In this document: one piece after another, positions 16,442 through 25,501 of the stretch | Layout: every line of letters begins with the position of its first letter | Numbering within the stretch: the first letter of the stretch is position 1 | NCBI RefSeq assembly: GCF_030373445.1 | Contig: NZ_JAUCYU010000002.1 | Span: 62,001-126,000, forward strand | From: Roseovarius sp. | GTDB taxonomy: Bacteria; Pseudomonadota; Alphaproteobacteria; Rhodobacterales; Rhodobacteraceae | Length of the DNA: 64,000 nt | Direction of reading: 5' to 3' | Program-made: the position numbers and the translations under genes | Notes under the pieces: generated by a model | What the model was told of the DNA's origin: nothing | The model's database searches: none | Seen by the model: the letters and a program-made list of their open reading frames with translations, nothing else

Positions 16442-17968
16442 CGGCAGGGAAGGCCCGCCCGTACCGGTCGCCACGGCGGGCGGAGGTGCGGGGCGCGGGG
16501 CCGGTTGTTGGGCCGGCTTGGGGGCGGGCCGGGCGGCAGACGTAGTCTTCGGGGCGGGCGATTGGCCCTTCGGTGCTGGCTGAGAGCCCGTGCGCAGGGA
16601 TTGGGCGGGCGCATTGCGATGCGGCTTTCCGGGGGATGCTCCCGACAGCCTCCCGGCCAGGTCGCGCGCCTCTTCCGCCAGTTTCGCGGCGGTGGTTGTA
16701 ACCTGATCGGCGATGTCGGCCGTGGTGCGCGTGGTGGCATCAAGCTGGCCGATATGGTCGTTGATCTCGCGGATGCCCGACGCCTGGTCGCGCGCGGCGC
16801 GGGCGGTTTCGGAAATCACGGCTTCCAGGCTGATGGTGTTCTCGAGGATCGCCTCGAGCCGTTCGCCCGAGGTGGTGACGAGCCGGCTGCCGGTGCTGAC
16901 ATGGGTGGCGCTCTCGGTGATGAGGGCCTTGATTTCCTTGGCGGAATCGGAAGCGCGCTGGGCCAGTGAGCGCACCTCGGAGGCGACGACGGCGAAGCCC
17001 TTGCCGGCCTCGCCCGCGCGGGCGGCCTCGACCCCGGCATTGAGGGCGAGCAGGTTGGTCTGGAAGGCGATGCCGTCGATCACGCCGATGATGTGGCGGA
17101 CATTGTCGCTGCTTTCCTCGATCCGGTGCATCGCCTCCATCGCCTCGCGCACGGTGGCGGCGCCACTCTCGGCCTGAGCGCGGCTGTCATGGGTGACGGT
17201 CTCGGCGTGGTCGAGCCGCTCGCTGGCGCCACGGATGTTTTCGGTCAGTTGCGTGAGGGCGGAAGTCGATTCGCCCAGGCTGGAGGTTTGCGAGCCGGCC
17301 TGGCTTTCGAGATCCGCGACTGCGCGGCGGATGTCCGTCGCGCCGTCACGCAGGCTGCCCAGCGTATCCTGCATCGATCCGAACCTGACCTCCAGCGCCG
17401 TGGCGGTGGCGTTGACGGCCTTGCGAAGGGCCACGAGACCGGGCGCCGCCGCGGGCTGCAGGCTGTCGTCGATCCGGCAGGCGAATTCGCCCGCGGCGAT
17501 GCGCCGGAGGATGTCAGCCATTTCGACCAGGTCCCTTTCGCTCGCCCCGCAGGGGGCGCCTGACGATGCCGGCGACGGCGTAGCGGGCGAGGATGGTGCT
17601 GGATGCTCGGCGATCCGCGCGGACCGTGCCCTGACCAGGGCGTCCTTCAAGGCAAGGAGACCGCGCGCCAGATCACCTGTCGGGCCGGAATGATCGGTAT
17701 GGGGAATGTCGGCGCCGGTCTCGCCCTGTGCAAGCATTTCCGCGGCCCGGGCAACCCGTGACAGAGAGGCGCGCCAGCGGGCCCTCAGCACGGTGAACGC
17801 CGCCAGGGCCAGAACGGCAACCGCGATGGCCGGTGCGAGGATTGCCGGAAGCGGGGCAGATCGCAGGTCCGGATCGGCCAGGACCAGGAAGAGGAGGACG
17901 AGAGCGACGAGCCCGCACGCCAGAGTGGCGAGTGGCAGGGCAGGGGCACTGGGGGCGGAGCGGGGCAT
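16415..17968 (-). CDS. Methyl-accepting chemotaxis protein without sensor domain, with CheR-tether tail
   Basis: A 517-residue receptor. Two membrane segments (about residues 10-31 and 40-62) are separated by only about 8 residues, so there is no periplasmic ligand domain. HAMP-like regions follow (about 63-110 and 145-210), then the MCP signalling domain with the invariant hairpin [35 protein letters not shown] long Ala/Pro-rich disordered tail of some 65 residues ends exactly in DFDGF, which fits the x-aromatic-x-x-aromatic pentapeptide used to dock CheR and CheB. Start: GAAGG lies 9 bases before ATG 17968 but directly abuts ATG 17977, so the former is preferred. Such receptors usually sense cytoplasmic or membrane energy state. 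Confidence 0.9.
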   Translation of the reverse strand: MPRSAPSAPALPLATLACGLVALVLLFLVLADPDLRSAPLPAILAPAIAVAVLALAAFTVLRARWRASLSRVARAAEMLAQGETGADIPHTDHSGPTGDLARGLLALKDALVRARSARIAEHPAPSSPATPSPASSGAPCGASERDLVEMADILRRIAAGEFACRIDDSLQPAAAPGLVALRKAVNATATALEVRFGSMQDTLGSLRDGATDIRRAVADLESQAGSQTSSLGESTSALTQLTENIRGASERLDHAETVTHDSRAQAESGAATVREAMEAMHRIEESSDNVRHIIGVIDGIAFQTNLLALNAGVEAARAGEAGKGFAVVASEVRSLAQRASDSAKEIKALITESATHVSTGSRLVTTSGERLEAILENTISLEAVISETARAARDQASGIREINDHIGQLDATTRTTADIADQVTTTAAKLAEEARDLAGRLSGASPGKPHRNAPAQSLRTGSQPAPKGQSPAPKTTSAARPAPKPAQQPAPRPAPPPAVATGTGGPSLPSLSDFDGF

Positions 17969-18062
17969 GGGATGCATCCTTCACGTTGGACGATTGGATT
18001 GGTTTGCACCGGTCAGGCCAAGACTTCCTTTCGGAGCACGCAGGGCAGGAGGACGCCCGGTC

Positions 18063-18599
18063 TCAGAAGAGCTCGACACTGCAGGCGGGCGGCGCCGGGC
18101 GTCGCGCCGGCAGTTCGGTTGGCGGGATATCGGCGCGTGCGGGATCGACGCGCTCGACCCGCGCGACCCCGGTGGCCGGTCGGAAACGCAGGCGCCGACC
18201 GAAGGTGCCCCCGGTATCGGCCCCGCGCAGGGTGAAACCTTCCTGCCGGACGAAATCGCGGGCAAAGGCCGCGTTGCTGTCGCCGATCCGGCTCAGGCCC
18301 TGAACCACGTTGGCGCCGCCGAAAAGCTGAACCTCGAGCCGGTGGCGCAACGCGCCCGCCCGCAGCATCGCGTTGATGAGCTGTTCCATGGAATGCGCGC
18401 CGTACCTGATGTTGTTGCCGGCGGACGGATCGTTTCCCGGAAGGAGGAAGTGGTTCATCCCGCCGATCTTGCGAAACGGATCGAAGAGGCAGGCCGCCAC
18501 GCAGGAGCCGAGGACGGTGGTCATTTCGGTGTCGGGGCTGTCCGAGGTGCGGAACTGCCCCTGGATGATGTGGATGACGTTGCCGGGTCGGTCAGCCAT
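18063..18599 (-). CDS. cheD: Chemoreceptor glutamine deamidase CheD
   Basis: A 178-residue CheD that deamidates specific Gln residues of chemoreceptors. The catalytic Cys33 in TTVLGSCVAACLFDP and His50 in IGGMNHFLLPG are present, followed by the family segment YGAHSMEQLINAML and the Thr/Gly-rich region. The C-terminus carries an extra Pro/Arg-rich extension of about 25 residues. Its start overlaps the end of cheB by 8 bases. Together cheB-cheD form an operon transcribed away from the globin-coupled receptor gene and towards the tethered receptor. Confidence 0.93.
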   Translation of the reverse strand: MADRPGNVIHIIQGQFRTSDSPDTEMTTVLGSCVAACLFDPFRKIGGMNHFLLPGNDPSAGNNIRYGAHSMEQLINAMLRAGALRHRLEVQLFGGANVVQGLSRIGDSNAAFARDFVRQEGFTLRGADTGGTFGRRLRFRPATGVARVERVDPARADIPPTELPARRPAPPACSVELF

Positions 18600-19590
18600 G
18601 TCGGCTCCTTTCGGTGGATTGGGCGGCGGCGGACAGGAGGGCGGAGCCGATGCGGGAGATCGGCAATTGCTGGGCGACGGCGCCCATCTCGAAGGCGGCG
18701 CGGGGCATGCCGTAGACGGTGCTGCTGGCCTCGTCCTGCCCGATCGTCCAGCTTCCGGCGCGGCGCATGGCGGCGAGCCCCCCGGCGCCGTCGCGGCCCA
18801 TGCCTGTCAGCAGCACGCCAACGGCTGCGGGCCCGAGACCCGCCGCCGAGTGGAACAGCACGTCGACCGAGGGGCGGTGGCCGGAGACCGGCGCACCGGG
18901 CGAAAGGCGGCAGCGCCGGCCGGGGGCGATGATCGAGAGATGCCGCTCGTTGCCGGGGGCCAGCAGCACCAGCCCCGGGGCCAGCACGTCCGAGAGGCCC
19001 GCTGGGCGGACCGTGGACGCGCAATGCCGGTCGAGCCGCTGGGCCAGGCCGGGAAGGAATTTGCCGCTGATATGCTGGACGATCAGCGTGGGCGGGCCGG
19101 TTTCCGGGTAGTCGGAGAGCACGCGGATCAGGGCCTCGACCCCGCCGGTGGAAGCGCCGATGACGACGGTCTTCCACCCGTCGGCCGAACCGGCATCGGG
19201 CCTGGGGTGGCCTGGCGCACGCCCCAGGCCGCGGCGGGCGGCAAGGAACGGGCCCATGCCGCCGGCCCGGTCGATCTCGGTATCGGAGGTGGCGTTGTAT
19301 GGCCCGACCGCAGACCGGGGCGTGGCCGCGATGGCGACACAATCGACTTCCAGCGCCGCGAGCATGGCGGCGTACATGGGAAAGTTGCGCAGCCCCGTCA
19401 CCTCTTCCGCCAGGAGGACGAGGTCGGGCTGCTCGTGCTCCGTGATGTTGTAAGCCTCCGTCAGGTCGCGGGCACAGCCGACAAGCGTGATTTCGGGCGT
19501 TTCCGCGATCGACAGCAGGTACCGGTTCGACCGGTGCCGCCGCGGATCGAGCAGGAGCACCGAGAGGCGGGACGATCTTTCAGATGGCAC
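18592..19590 (-). CDS. cheB: CheB-type methylesterase with degenerate receiver domain
   Basis: A 332-residue chemoreceptor glutamate methylesterase/deamidase. The C-terminal esterase domain is intact, with Ser147 in VIGASTGGVEAL, His173 in LIVQHIS and Asp267 in LTGMGRDGAGG. The N-terminal domain has the receiver fold pattern but not the chemistry: the acidic pair is reduced to DP in SVLLLDPRRH, and the position of the phosphoacceptor Asp in canonical CheB is Ala61 (PDLVLLAEEV). Activation by CheA phosphorylation therefore looks impossible. The start is GTG with GAGAGG 6 bases upstream. It is cotranscribed with cheD. Confidence 0.92.
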   Translation of the reverse strand: MPSERSSRLSVLLLDPRRHRSNRYLLSIAETPEITLVGCARDLTEAYNITEHEQPDLVLLAEEVTGLRNFPMYAAMLAALEVDCVAIAATPRSAVGPYNATSDTEIDRAGGMGPFLAARRGLGRAPGHPRPDAGSADGWKTVVIGASTGGVEALIRVLSDYPETGPPTLIVQHISGKFLPGLAQRLDRHCASTVRPAGLSDVLAPGLVLLAPGNERHLSIIAPGRRCRLSPGAPVSGHRPSVDVLFHSAAGLGPAAVGVLLTGMGRDGAGGLAAMRRAGSWTIGQDEASSTVYGMPRAAFEMGAVAQQLPISRIGSALLSAAAQSTERSRHG

Positions 19591-19825
19591 GAAACACCTC
19601 TCTGGCGCGGGGCCCGGCCTGTCCGGGCATGGGAGGTGTCTACAGGCAGAGGGTTAAGAGCCGGAAAACGGATGCCGGGCATTTTAGAGGTTTGCCCCTG
19701 GGTTGGCCGGGCGGATGTTAACCGATTGTTCTTTCTTGGTGCCTAACGTCCGGAGCAGACCGGGGCCCGAAGCCGGCCTTCCGGTATGGCCGCCGCAGGC
19801 CGTGCGATCTGCAAAGAGGTAAGAC

Positions 19826-21283
19826 ATGGAAGCTCGGAACATCGTTGAGGACATTTCGGAGGAACGCTTCGCCGGATTCGGGCTGGATTCGGCCAATACG
19901 GCCACGCTGAAACGGCTGCGGCCGACGATCGAGGGCGCCCTGGGGCCTGCCCTTGACGGGCTTTACACCAGCATTCGCGCGAATCCGAACCTGAACGGCT
20001 TCTTCAATGACGAGACCCACATGGCGGGCGCGAAGGAGGCGCAGCGGCGCCACTGGCTGGCGATGTGCAACGGCCGCTTCGACGACGACTACCAGGAGCG
20101 GGCGCGCCGAATCGGCATGGCGCATGCCCGGATCGGCCTGCGTCCGCTCGACTATATCGGGGGGTATTCGCATGTCATGGACCACCTGATCGCGGCCGTC
20201 GTCACCGGACACATGGCGCGGACCCGGCGGCTGTTCCGGGCCGGCGTGCCCGATGCGGACGAGCTGACGCTGGATATCTGCACGCTGGTCAAGGCGACGC
20301 TGATCGATGTCGGCGCCGCGATCTCGGTCTACACGGACAGTGTCGAGGGCATGAAGGACGAGGCGCAGACCTGTCTGGAGTTCTCTCTCGACAAGCTGGC
20401 CGATGCGCTGGGCGCGCTGGCGGATGGCGACCTTACCGTGTCGGTCGACACCGGGGAATTCAACGGCAACGAACGGTTGGCGAATGCACTGAACCTGGCG
20501 GTGACCAACCTCAGCGACCTGATTTCGGAGACGCGCCGAAGTGCCGAGACCATCAAGTCGAGCTCACGCGAAGTGGCGCAGGCGGCAGACGACCTGGCCA
20601 AGCGGACGGAGCAGCAGGCCGCCAATCTCGAACAGACCACCGCCGCGGTGAACACGCTCAACGATTCGGTGCGAGAAACGGCCGCCTCGGCCAAGACGAC
20701 GAACCAGACGGTCGATCATGCCCTGCGCGATGCAAGGTCCGGCGGCCAGGTGGTCGAGGATACACAGAAGGCGATGACCCAGATCGAATCCTCGGCGCAC
20801 GAGATGAGCCAGATTATCGGCGTGATCGACGAGATTGCCTTTCAGACCAACCTCCTGGCGCTGAATGCCGGGGTCGAGGCCGCACGGGCGGGCGAGGCCG
20901 GGAAGGGATTTGCCGTGGTGGCTTCGGAGGTCCGCACGCTTGCGCAGCGCTCGGCGGAAGCCGCGAAATCGATCAAGACGCTCATCGGGGCCAGTTCCGA
21001 CCATGTCACGGCGGGGGTCGAACTGGTGCAGAATACCTCGGATGTGCTGAAGCGCACCATTGCGGCTTTCGGCGAGGTCAGCGACCAGGTGACCGCGATC
21101 ACCGAAGCCACTCAGACCCAGGCCTCGAACATCGAAGAGATCAACGCGGCCGTTTCCTACCTCGACCAGATGACGCAGCAGAACGCGGCCATGGTCGAGC
21201 AGACATCGGCCGCAGGTGCCTCGCTTGCGAACGAGGCCGACACGATGGCCGGGCAGGTCGCGGCGTTCAGGCTGAACGGCTGA
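19826..21283 (+). CDS. Globin-coupled chemoreceptor (HemAT/protoglobin type)
   Basis: A 485-residue soluble receptor with no membrane segment. Residues 1-170 form a sensor globin: the proximal heme His is probably His100 in [24 protein letters not shown]-like linker (about 195-250, [18 protein letters not shown]) leads into the MCP signalling domain with [39 protein letters not shown]. Such proteins sense oxygen through heme and drive aerotaxis. It lacks a CheR-docking pentapeptide at its C-terminus. It is the first gene of the rightward che gene run and starts about 235 bases from the divergent cheB; AGAGGT precedes ATG 19826. Confidence 0.93.
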   Translation: MEARNIVEDISEERFAGFGLDSANTATLKRLRPTIEGALGPALDGLYTSIRANPNLNGFFNDETHMAGAKEAQRRHWLAMCNGRFDDDYQERARRIGMAHARIGLRPLDYIGGYSHVMDHLIAAVVTGHMARTRRLFRAGVPDADELTLDICTLVKATLIDVGAAISVYTDSVEGMKDEAQTCLEFSLDKLADALGALADGDLTVSVDTGEFNGNERLANALNLAVTNLSDLISETRRSAETIKSSSREVAQAADDLAKRTEQQAANLEQTTAAVNTLNDSVRETAASAKTTNQTVDHALRDARSGGQVVEDTQKAMTQIESSAHEMSQIIGVIDEIAFQTNLLALNAGVEAARAGEAGKGFAVVASEVRTLAQRSAEAAKSIKTLIGASSDHVTAGVELVQNTSDVLKRTIAAFGEVSDQVTAITEATQTQASNIEEINAAVSYLDQMTQQNAAMVEQTSAAGASLANEADTMAGQVAAFRLNG

Positions 21284-21363
21284 CGGACCTCACAGGCGCG
21301 TAGCCGACGGAAAGACCAAGCGAGACACGGATGTTCATGTTCCGATCGAGAAGGACCACGAGA

Positions 21364-21654
21364 ATGAACGAAAAGCTATTGCTGCCCGCGCGGCTGGACA
21401 GTGCCGCCGTTCGCGCCCTCGCGCAGGCGATCCAGGCCAGGCGCGGCCACCCCCTGACGATCGACGCGCAGCAGGTCGAGCTTGCCGGCGCGCTGGGGCT
21501 GCAGCTTCTGGTTGCCGCGCATCGCCAGTGGCAGGAGGCCGGGATCGCGTTCCGGCTGACGGGGGCGGAGCATGGATTGCTCGACATGTGCCAGACGCTT
21601 GGCGTGCCCCCCCGCGAGATCGGGGCGGCGCCGGGTGAGGAGGCCGCGGCATGA
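21364..21654 (+). CDS. CheS-like STAS domain protein
   Basis: A 96-residue STAS-domain protein without the conserved Ser that is phosphorylated in anti-sigma antagonists: the motif region reads VELAGALGLQLLVAAHRQW. It directly precedes cheY1 and cheA (4-base overlap with cheY1). In Sinorhizobium meliloti a protein of nearly the same length and position, CheS, binds CheA and speeds loss of phosphate from CheY1; the match in length, fold and position suggests the same role here, which is inference. Start ATG 21364 is chosen because GAAGGA lies about 9 bases upstream, in preference to ATG 21331. Confidence 0.8.
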   Translation: MNEKLLLPARLDSAAVRALAQAIQARRGHPLTIDAQQVELAGALGLQLLVAAHRQWQEAGIAFRLTGAEHGLLDMCQTLGVPPREIGAAPGEEAAA

Positions 21655-22031
21655 CGGTTCAGGTTCTCGCGATCGACGATTCCCGCACCATGCGCAACCT
21701 TCTCAACGCAACGCTCAGCTCGGCCGGGTTCCAGGTCGATCTTGCAGAGGATGGCGAGGACGGACTGCGCCGCTTCGACCAGACCGATCCGGATGTCGTC
21801 ATCACCGATATAAACATGCCGCGCCTTGACGGCTTCGGCTTTATCGAAGCGGCGCGCGGCCGGACACGCAACCGGGTGGTGCCAATCCTCGTCCTGACCA
21901 CGGAAAGCGCCGCCGAGCTCAAGAACCGCGCCCGGGCCGCCGGCGCGTCGGGCTGGATCGTGAAACCGTTCGACGAGGAGAAGCTGCTCTGGGCGATCGC
22001 GCGGGTCGCCGGGCCGGAGGTGCAGAGATGA
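21651..22031 (+). CDS. cheY: Chemotaxis response regulator CheY1
   Basis: A 126-residue single-domain receiver. All phosphorylation residues are present: acidic pair Asp9-Asp10, phosphoacceptor Asp53 in VVITDINMP, Thr83/84 in LVLTTES and Lys105 in IVKPF. It overlaps the STAS gene upstream and cheA downstream by 4 bases each (ATGA). With a second CheY encoded 3.5 kb downstream, the system follows the alphaproteobacterial two-CheY scheme, in which one regulator binds the motor and the other acts as phosphate sink. By analogy with the order in S. meliloti, this one is the candidate sink, but sequence alone cannot decide. Confidence 0.93.
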   Translation: MTVQVLAIDDSRTMRNLLNATLSSAGFQVDLAEDGEDGLRRFDQTDPDVVITDINMPRLDGFGFIEAARGRTRNRVVPILVLTTESAAELKNRARAAGASGWIVKPFDEEKLLWAIARVAGPEVQR

Positions 22032-24136
22032 GTTCCGGGGGCACCGAGGATTTCCGCAGTTCCTTCTTCGAAGAGTGCGAGGAACTGCTCGAATCGATGC
22101 ATGACGGGTTCGACCTGCTTGCCGATGGCGCGCAGGACAACGAGACGATGAATGCCATCTTTCGTGCGGTGCATTCCATCAAGGGCGGGGCCGGAGCGTT
22201 CGGGTTCACCGATCTCGTGACATTTGCCCACCAGTTCGAGACGGCGCTCGACCACGTGCGGTCGGGAAAGTGCGAGGCGGACGAGGATCTGCTCGACCTC
22301 TTCAGGCATTGCGGGGATCACCTCTCCGACCTGGTCGCGGCGGCCCGGAGCGATGACGAGGCGCCACCCAGGGGTGACGAATTGCTCGACCGGCTTGGGG
22401 AGGCGACGGGGACCGGCGGTGCCGCCGATGACGAGGTTCCCCCGGATTTCGAACCGGTGACGCTCGATATCGGTCTCGATGCAGCGGAAGAGGCTGTCTA
22501 CACGATCCGGTTCGCTGCCGATCCGGGCCTTTTCGCCTCGGGCAACGAGCCGCTGGTCCTGTTCCGCGCGCTAGCCGGCCTGGGCAGGCTCGAGCTCGAG
22601 GCGGACCTGTCCGCCGTGCCACCGCTTGCCGGGCTCGACCCGACGGATTGCAGGATGGAATGGACGGCGACGCTGTTCACCGTGGCCTCGGAAGGCGAGA
22701 TCCGCGAGGTGTTCGAATTCGTGGAGGGGCTGTGCCGGCTGGAGATCGACACGCCCGTCACGGCGGAAGCGCTGCCGGAGATCGCCCCGTCTGAGGGGTT
22801 GCCGTCGCTATCCGATCTGCTTGGCAGTGCCGGCGACGGGGAGACTGCGACGGCTGAACCCGCGTCGACAGATCCCGCGGCGGCCCGGGCGGAACCGGCC
22901 GCGGCCCGGCCCGAAGCCAACGCACCCCGCCCCGGCGGCACCATCCGGGTGGATCTCGAAAAGATCGACAAGCTGATCAACCTCGTGGGCGAGCTGGTGA
23001 TCAAGGAGGCCATGCTCTCGCAATCGATCGCGGAGCTGCCCGGGCATACGGAATCCGACTTGTCGGCGGCGCTGGAAAGCCTCAAGCAACTGGCGGGAGA
23101 GATCCAGGAAGGCGTGATGGCCGTCCGGGCCCAGCCGGTCAAACCGATGTTCCAGCGCATGGCAAGGATCGTGCGGGAGGCCGGAACCGCCACCGGCAAG
23201 CGAGTGAAACTGGTGACCAACGGCGAGTTCACCGAGGTCGACAAGACCGTGATCGAACGGCTCGTCGATCCGCTCACTCACATGATCCGGAATGCCATCG
23301 ACCACGGGCTCGAACCGGGTGACCGGCGCGAGGCAGCGGGCAAACCGCGCGAGGGCACGGTGACGATTTCGGCGGCGCACCGGTCGGGCCGGGTGATGAT
23401 CGACGTCGCCGATGACGGCGGCGGCATCAACCGCGAAAAGGTCCGGGCGCTCGCCATCGAGCGCGGGCTGATTTCCGCAGCCGATGCGTTGTCGGCAACC
23501 GAGATCGACAACCTGCTGTTCCTGCCCGGATTTTCCTCGAAGGACGAGGTGTCGGAACTGTCGGGCCGGGGGGTCGGGCTCGACGTTGTGCGTAGCGAGA
23601 TCCAGACGCTCGGCGGCCGCGTGTCGATTCATTCCGAACCGGGCGAGGGCACGGTGTTCTCGATCAGCCTGCCGCTGACGCTGGCCGTGCTCGAGGGGAT
23701 GGTCATCCGGGTCGCGAACCAGACCATGGTGGTCCCGATCTCGGCCATTCACGAAACCCTGCAACCCCGGTCCGCGGCAATCCACGCGATCGGGGCCGGT
23801 GGGTGGGTGCTCAAGAACCGGAGCGGCCTCGTTCCGGTCATCGATCTCGGCCATTTCTTCGGCTTCCGCAGCCCGGTAACCGAGATCGATTCCCACGTGC
23901 TCCTGCTGATCGAGTCGGACGCAAGCCAGTATTACGCCCTGATCGTCGACGACATACAGGAGCAGCGGCAGGTCGTGATCAAGAGCCTTGAAACGAACTA
24001 CCAGCAGGTGCAGGGCGTCGCCGCGGCCACGATCCTCGGCGACGGCCGCATTGCGCTCATCATCGACCCGGACAACATCACGCGTGGCAGCGTCGGATTG
24101 GGCGGGGCGCATTCCTCTATCCAGATGGCGGTATGA
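22028..24136 (+). CDS. cheA: Chemotaxis histidine kinase CheA
   Basis: A 702-residue CheA with domains in normal order: Hpt/P1 with phosphoacceptor His49 in FRAVHSIKGGAGAFGF, a second small domain (about 135-245), an Ala/Glu/Pro-rich linker, P3 dimerisation (about 315-375), P4 kinase with N box MIRNAIDHGLE, G1 box DVADDGGGINREK and G2 SGRGVGLDVV, and P5 CheW-like domain (about 560-690). It phosphorylates CheY1 and CheY2 in response to receptor arrays. It overlaps its neighbours by 4 bases. The linker contains LPSLSD, which also occurs in the C-terminal tail of the tethered receptor encoded in the same island. Confidence 0.95.
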   Translation: MSSGGTEDFRSSFFEECEELLESMHDGFDLLADGAQDNETMNAIFRAVHSIKGGAGAFGFTDLVTFAHQFETALDHVRSGKCEADEDLLDLFRHCGDHLSDLVAAARSDDEAPPRGDELLDRLGEATGTGGAADDEVPPDFEPVTLDIGLDAAEEAVYTIRFAADPGLFASGNEPLVLFRALAGLGRLELEADLSAVPPLAGLDPTDCRMEWTATLFTVASEGEIREVFEFVEGLCRLEIDTPVTAEALPEIAPSEGLPSLSDLLGSAGDGETATAEPASTDPAAARAEPAAARPEANAPRPGGTIRVDLEKIDKLINLVGELVIKEAMLSQSIAELPGHTESDLSAALESLKQLAGEIQEGVMAVRAQPVKPMFQRMARIVREAGTATGKRVKLVTNGEFTEVDKTVIERLVDPLTHMIRNAIDHGLEPGDRREAAGKPREGTVTISAAHRSGRVMIDVADDGGGINREKVRALAIERGLISAADALSATEIDNLLFLPGFSSKDEVSELSGRGVGLDVVRSEIQTLGGRVSIHSEPGEGTVFSISLPLTLAVLEGMVIRVANQTMVVPISAIHETLQPRSAAIHAIGAGGWVLKNRSGLVPVIDLGHFFGFRSPVTEIDSHVLLLIESDASQYYALIVDDIQEQRQVVIKSLETNYQQVQGVAAATILGDGRIALIIDPDNITRGSVGLGGAHSSIQMAV

Positions 24137-24606
24137 CCATGAAACAAACGGCACCAGAACAGTCGAAAACCTACCAGGAAGTGGTGGCCTTCCGCGTGGC
24201 GGACCAGGATTTCTGTTTCGATCTCACTTCCGTGCGTGAGATCCGGGGCTGGACGGAAACGACGATCCTCCCGCGGGCCCAGAGCTACGTCAAGGGTGTG
24301 ATCAACCTGCGGGGGTCGGTCGTGCCGGTTGTCGATCTCTCCGAAAGGCTGGGCCTTGGCGCGACCGAGCCGCATCCGCGGAACGTGATCATCATAACCG
24401 TGCTCGAGAACCAGACCGTCGGGCTGCTGGCGGACGTGGTCTCGGACATCCTGACCGTGTCTCCGAGCGATCTGCAACCCATTCCGGATATCGTGGATGA
24501 CGTCGTGCGCCGGTTCATATCCGGTGTTCTGGTGATCGAGGACCGGATGATCCGCAAGATGGACCTCGCCGAGGTCCTGCCCTCCGGTCAGATCGAGGCC
24601 GCATGA
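24133..24606 (+). CDS. cheW: Chemotaxis coupling protein CheW
   Basis: A 157-residue CheW that bridges receptors and the P5 domain of CheA. The SH3-like double-barrel pattern is clear: EVVAFRVADQDFCFDLTSVREIRG, then YVKGVINLRGSVVPVVDLSERLG with the conserved Asn-Leu-Arg-Gly receptor-binding turn, then VGLLADVVSDILTVSPSDL. It overlaps cheA by 4 bases and is followed after 1 base by cheR. It is the only cheW in the window. Confidence 0.95.
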   Translation: MTMKQTAPEQSKTYQEVVAFRVADQDFCFDLTSVREIRGWTETTILPRAQSYVKGVINLRGSVVPVVDLSERLGLGATEPHPRNVIIITVLENQTVGLLADVVSDILTVSPSDLQPIPDIVDDVVRRFISGVLVIEDRMIRKMDLAEVLPSGQIEAA

Positions 24607-24607
24607 C

Positions 24608-25465
24608 GTGACAGGCACCCTGATCCCGGCATGCGGGACCACACTCAACGAGGTCGATGACCGATCGTTCAGGCGTCTGGCCGACCGGGTCTACGCCGAT
24701 TGCGGGATCGTGCTGAGCGATGGCAAGCGCAACCTCGTGACCTCGCGCCTGGCGCGGCGGCTTCGCGATCTCGGGCTCGAGGATTTCGATGCCTATTGCC
24801 GGTTCATCGAATCCGCGGGGGGCGCCGAGGAGCGGCGGCGGATGATTTCGCTGTTGACCACGAACGTGACAAAGTTCTTCCGCGAGGCCCACCATTTCAC
24901 CAGTCTGGAACGGCAGGTTCTGCCGCCCCTTGTGGAACGTGCGCGCGGGGGCGGGCGGGTGCGTCTCTGGTCGGCCGGGTGTTCGTCCGGACAGGAGCCC
25001 TACAGCATCGCGGCCACGCTCAGGAAGCTCATGCCGGATGCGGCGAAGCACGACATGCGCATCCTGGGAACGGATATCGACCCCGAGATGATCCGTATCG
25101 GGCGCGCGGCGATCTACCAGGATGCCGGGGATGCACAGATACCGGCCGAGATGCGCCGGCTGATGTTCGGCCCCGGACAGGCTACGGAGAAGGGCTGCCG
25201 GATAGTCCCCGAGCTTCAGGCGCTGGTGACCCTGACCGAGCTCAACCTGATGCAGGACTGGCCCATGCGCGGGCGGTTCGACGTCATCTTCTGCCGCAAC
25301 GTGGTGATCTATTTCGACGCGCCCACGCAGGCCCGTCTCTGGGCCCGCTTCGCCGAGGTCCTGGCGCCCGGGGGGTATTTGTTCGTCGGGCATTCTGAAC
25401 GGGTTTCCGGCCCGGCATGCGGCCAGTTCGGCCCCGCGGGCGTGACGCAGTACCGCCGCTTGTGA
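24608..25465 (+). CDS. cheR: Chemoreceptor methyltransferase CheR
   Basis: A 285-residue S-adenosylmethionine-dependent methyltransferase that methylates receptor glutamates. The helical N-terminal domain ends in LLTTNVTKFFREAHHF; the Rossmann domain has RLWSAGCSSGQEPYS, DMRILGTDIDPEMI and FDVIFCRNVVIYFD. The start is GTG, one base after the cheW stop codon. The beta-subdomain inserted before the last motif may bind the tail pentapeptide DFDGF of the receptor at the left end of the island, but I cannot verify its fold from sequence. Confidence 0.95.
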   Translation: MTGTLIPACGTTLNEVDDRSFRRLADRVYADCGIVLSDGKRNLVTSRLARRLRDLGLEDFDAYCRFIESAGGAEERRRMISLLTTNVTKFFREAHHFTSLERQVLPPLVERARGGGRVRLWSAGCSSGQEPYSIAATLRKLMPDAAKHDMRILGTDIDPEMIRIGRAAIYQDAGDAQIPAEMRRLMFGPGQATEKGCRIVPELQALVTLTELNLMQDWPMRGRFDVIFCRNVVIYFDAPTQARLWARFAEVLAPGGYLFVGHSERVSGPACGQFGPAGVTQYRRL

Positions 25466-25501
25466 CTTCGGTCCGCGGCATTTGGAAAATAGGAGGCGAT
25501 C

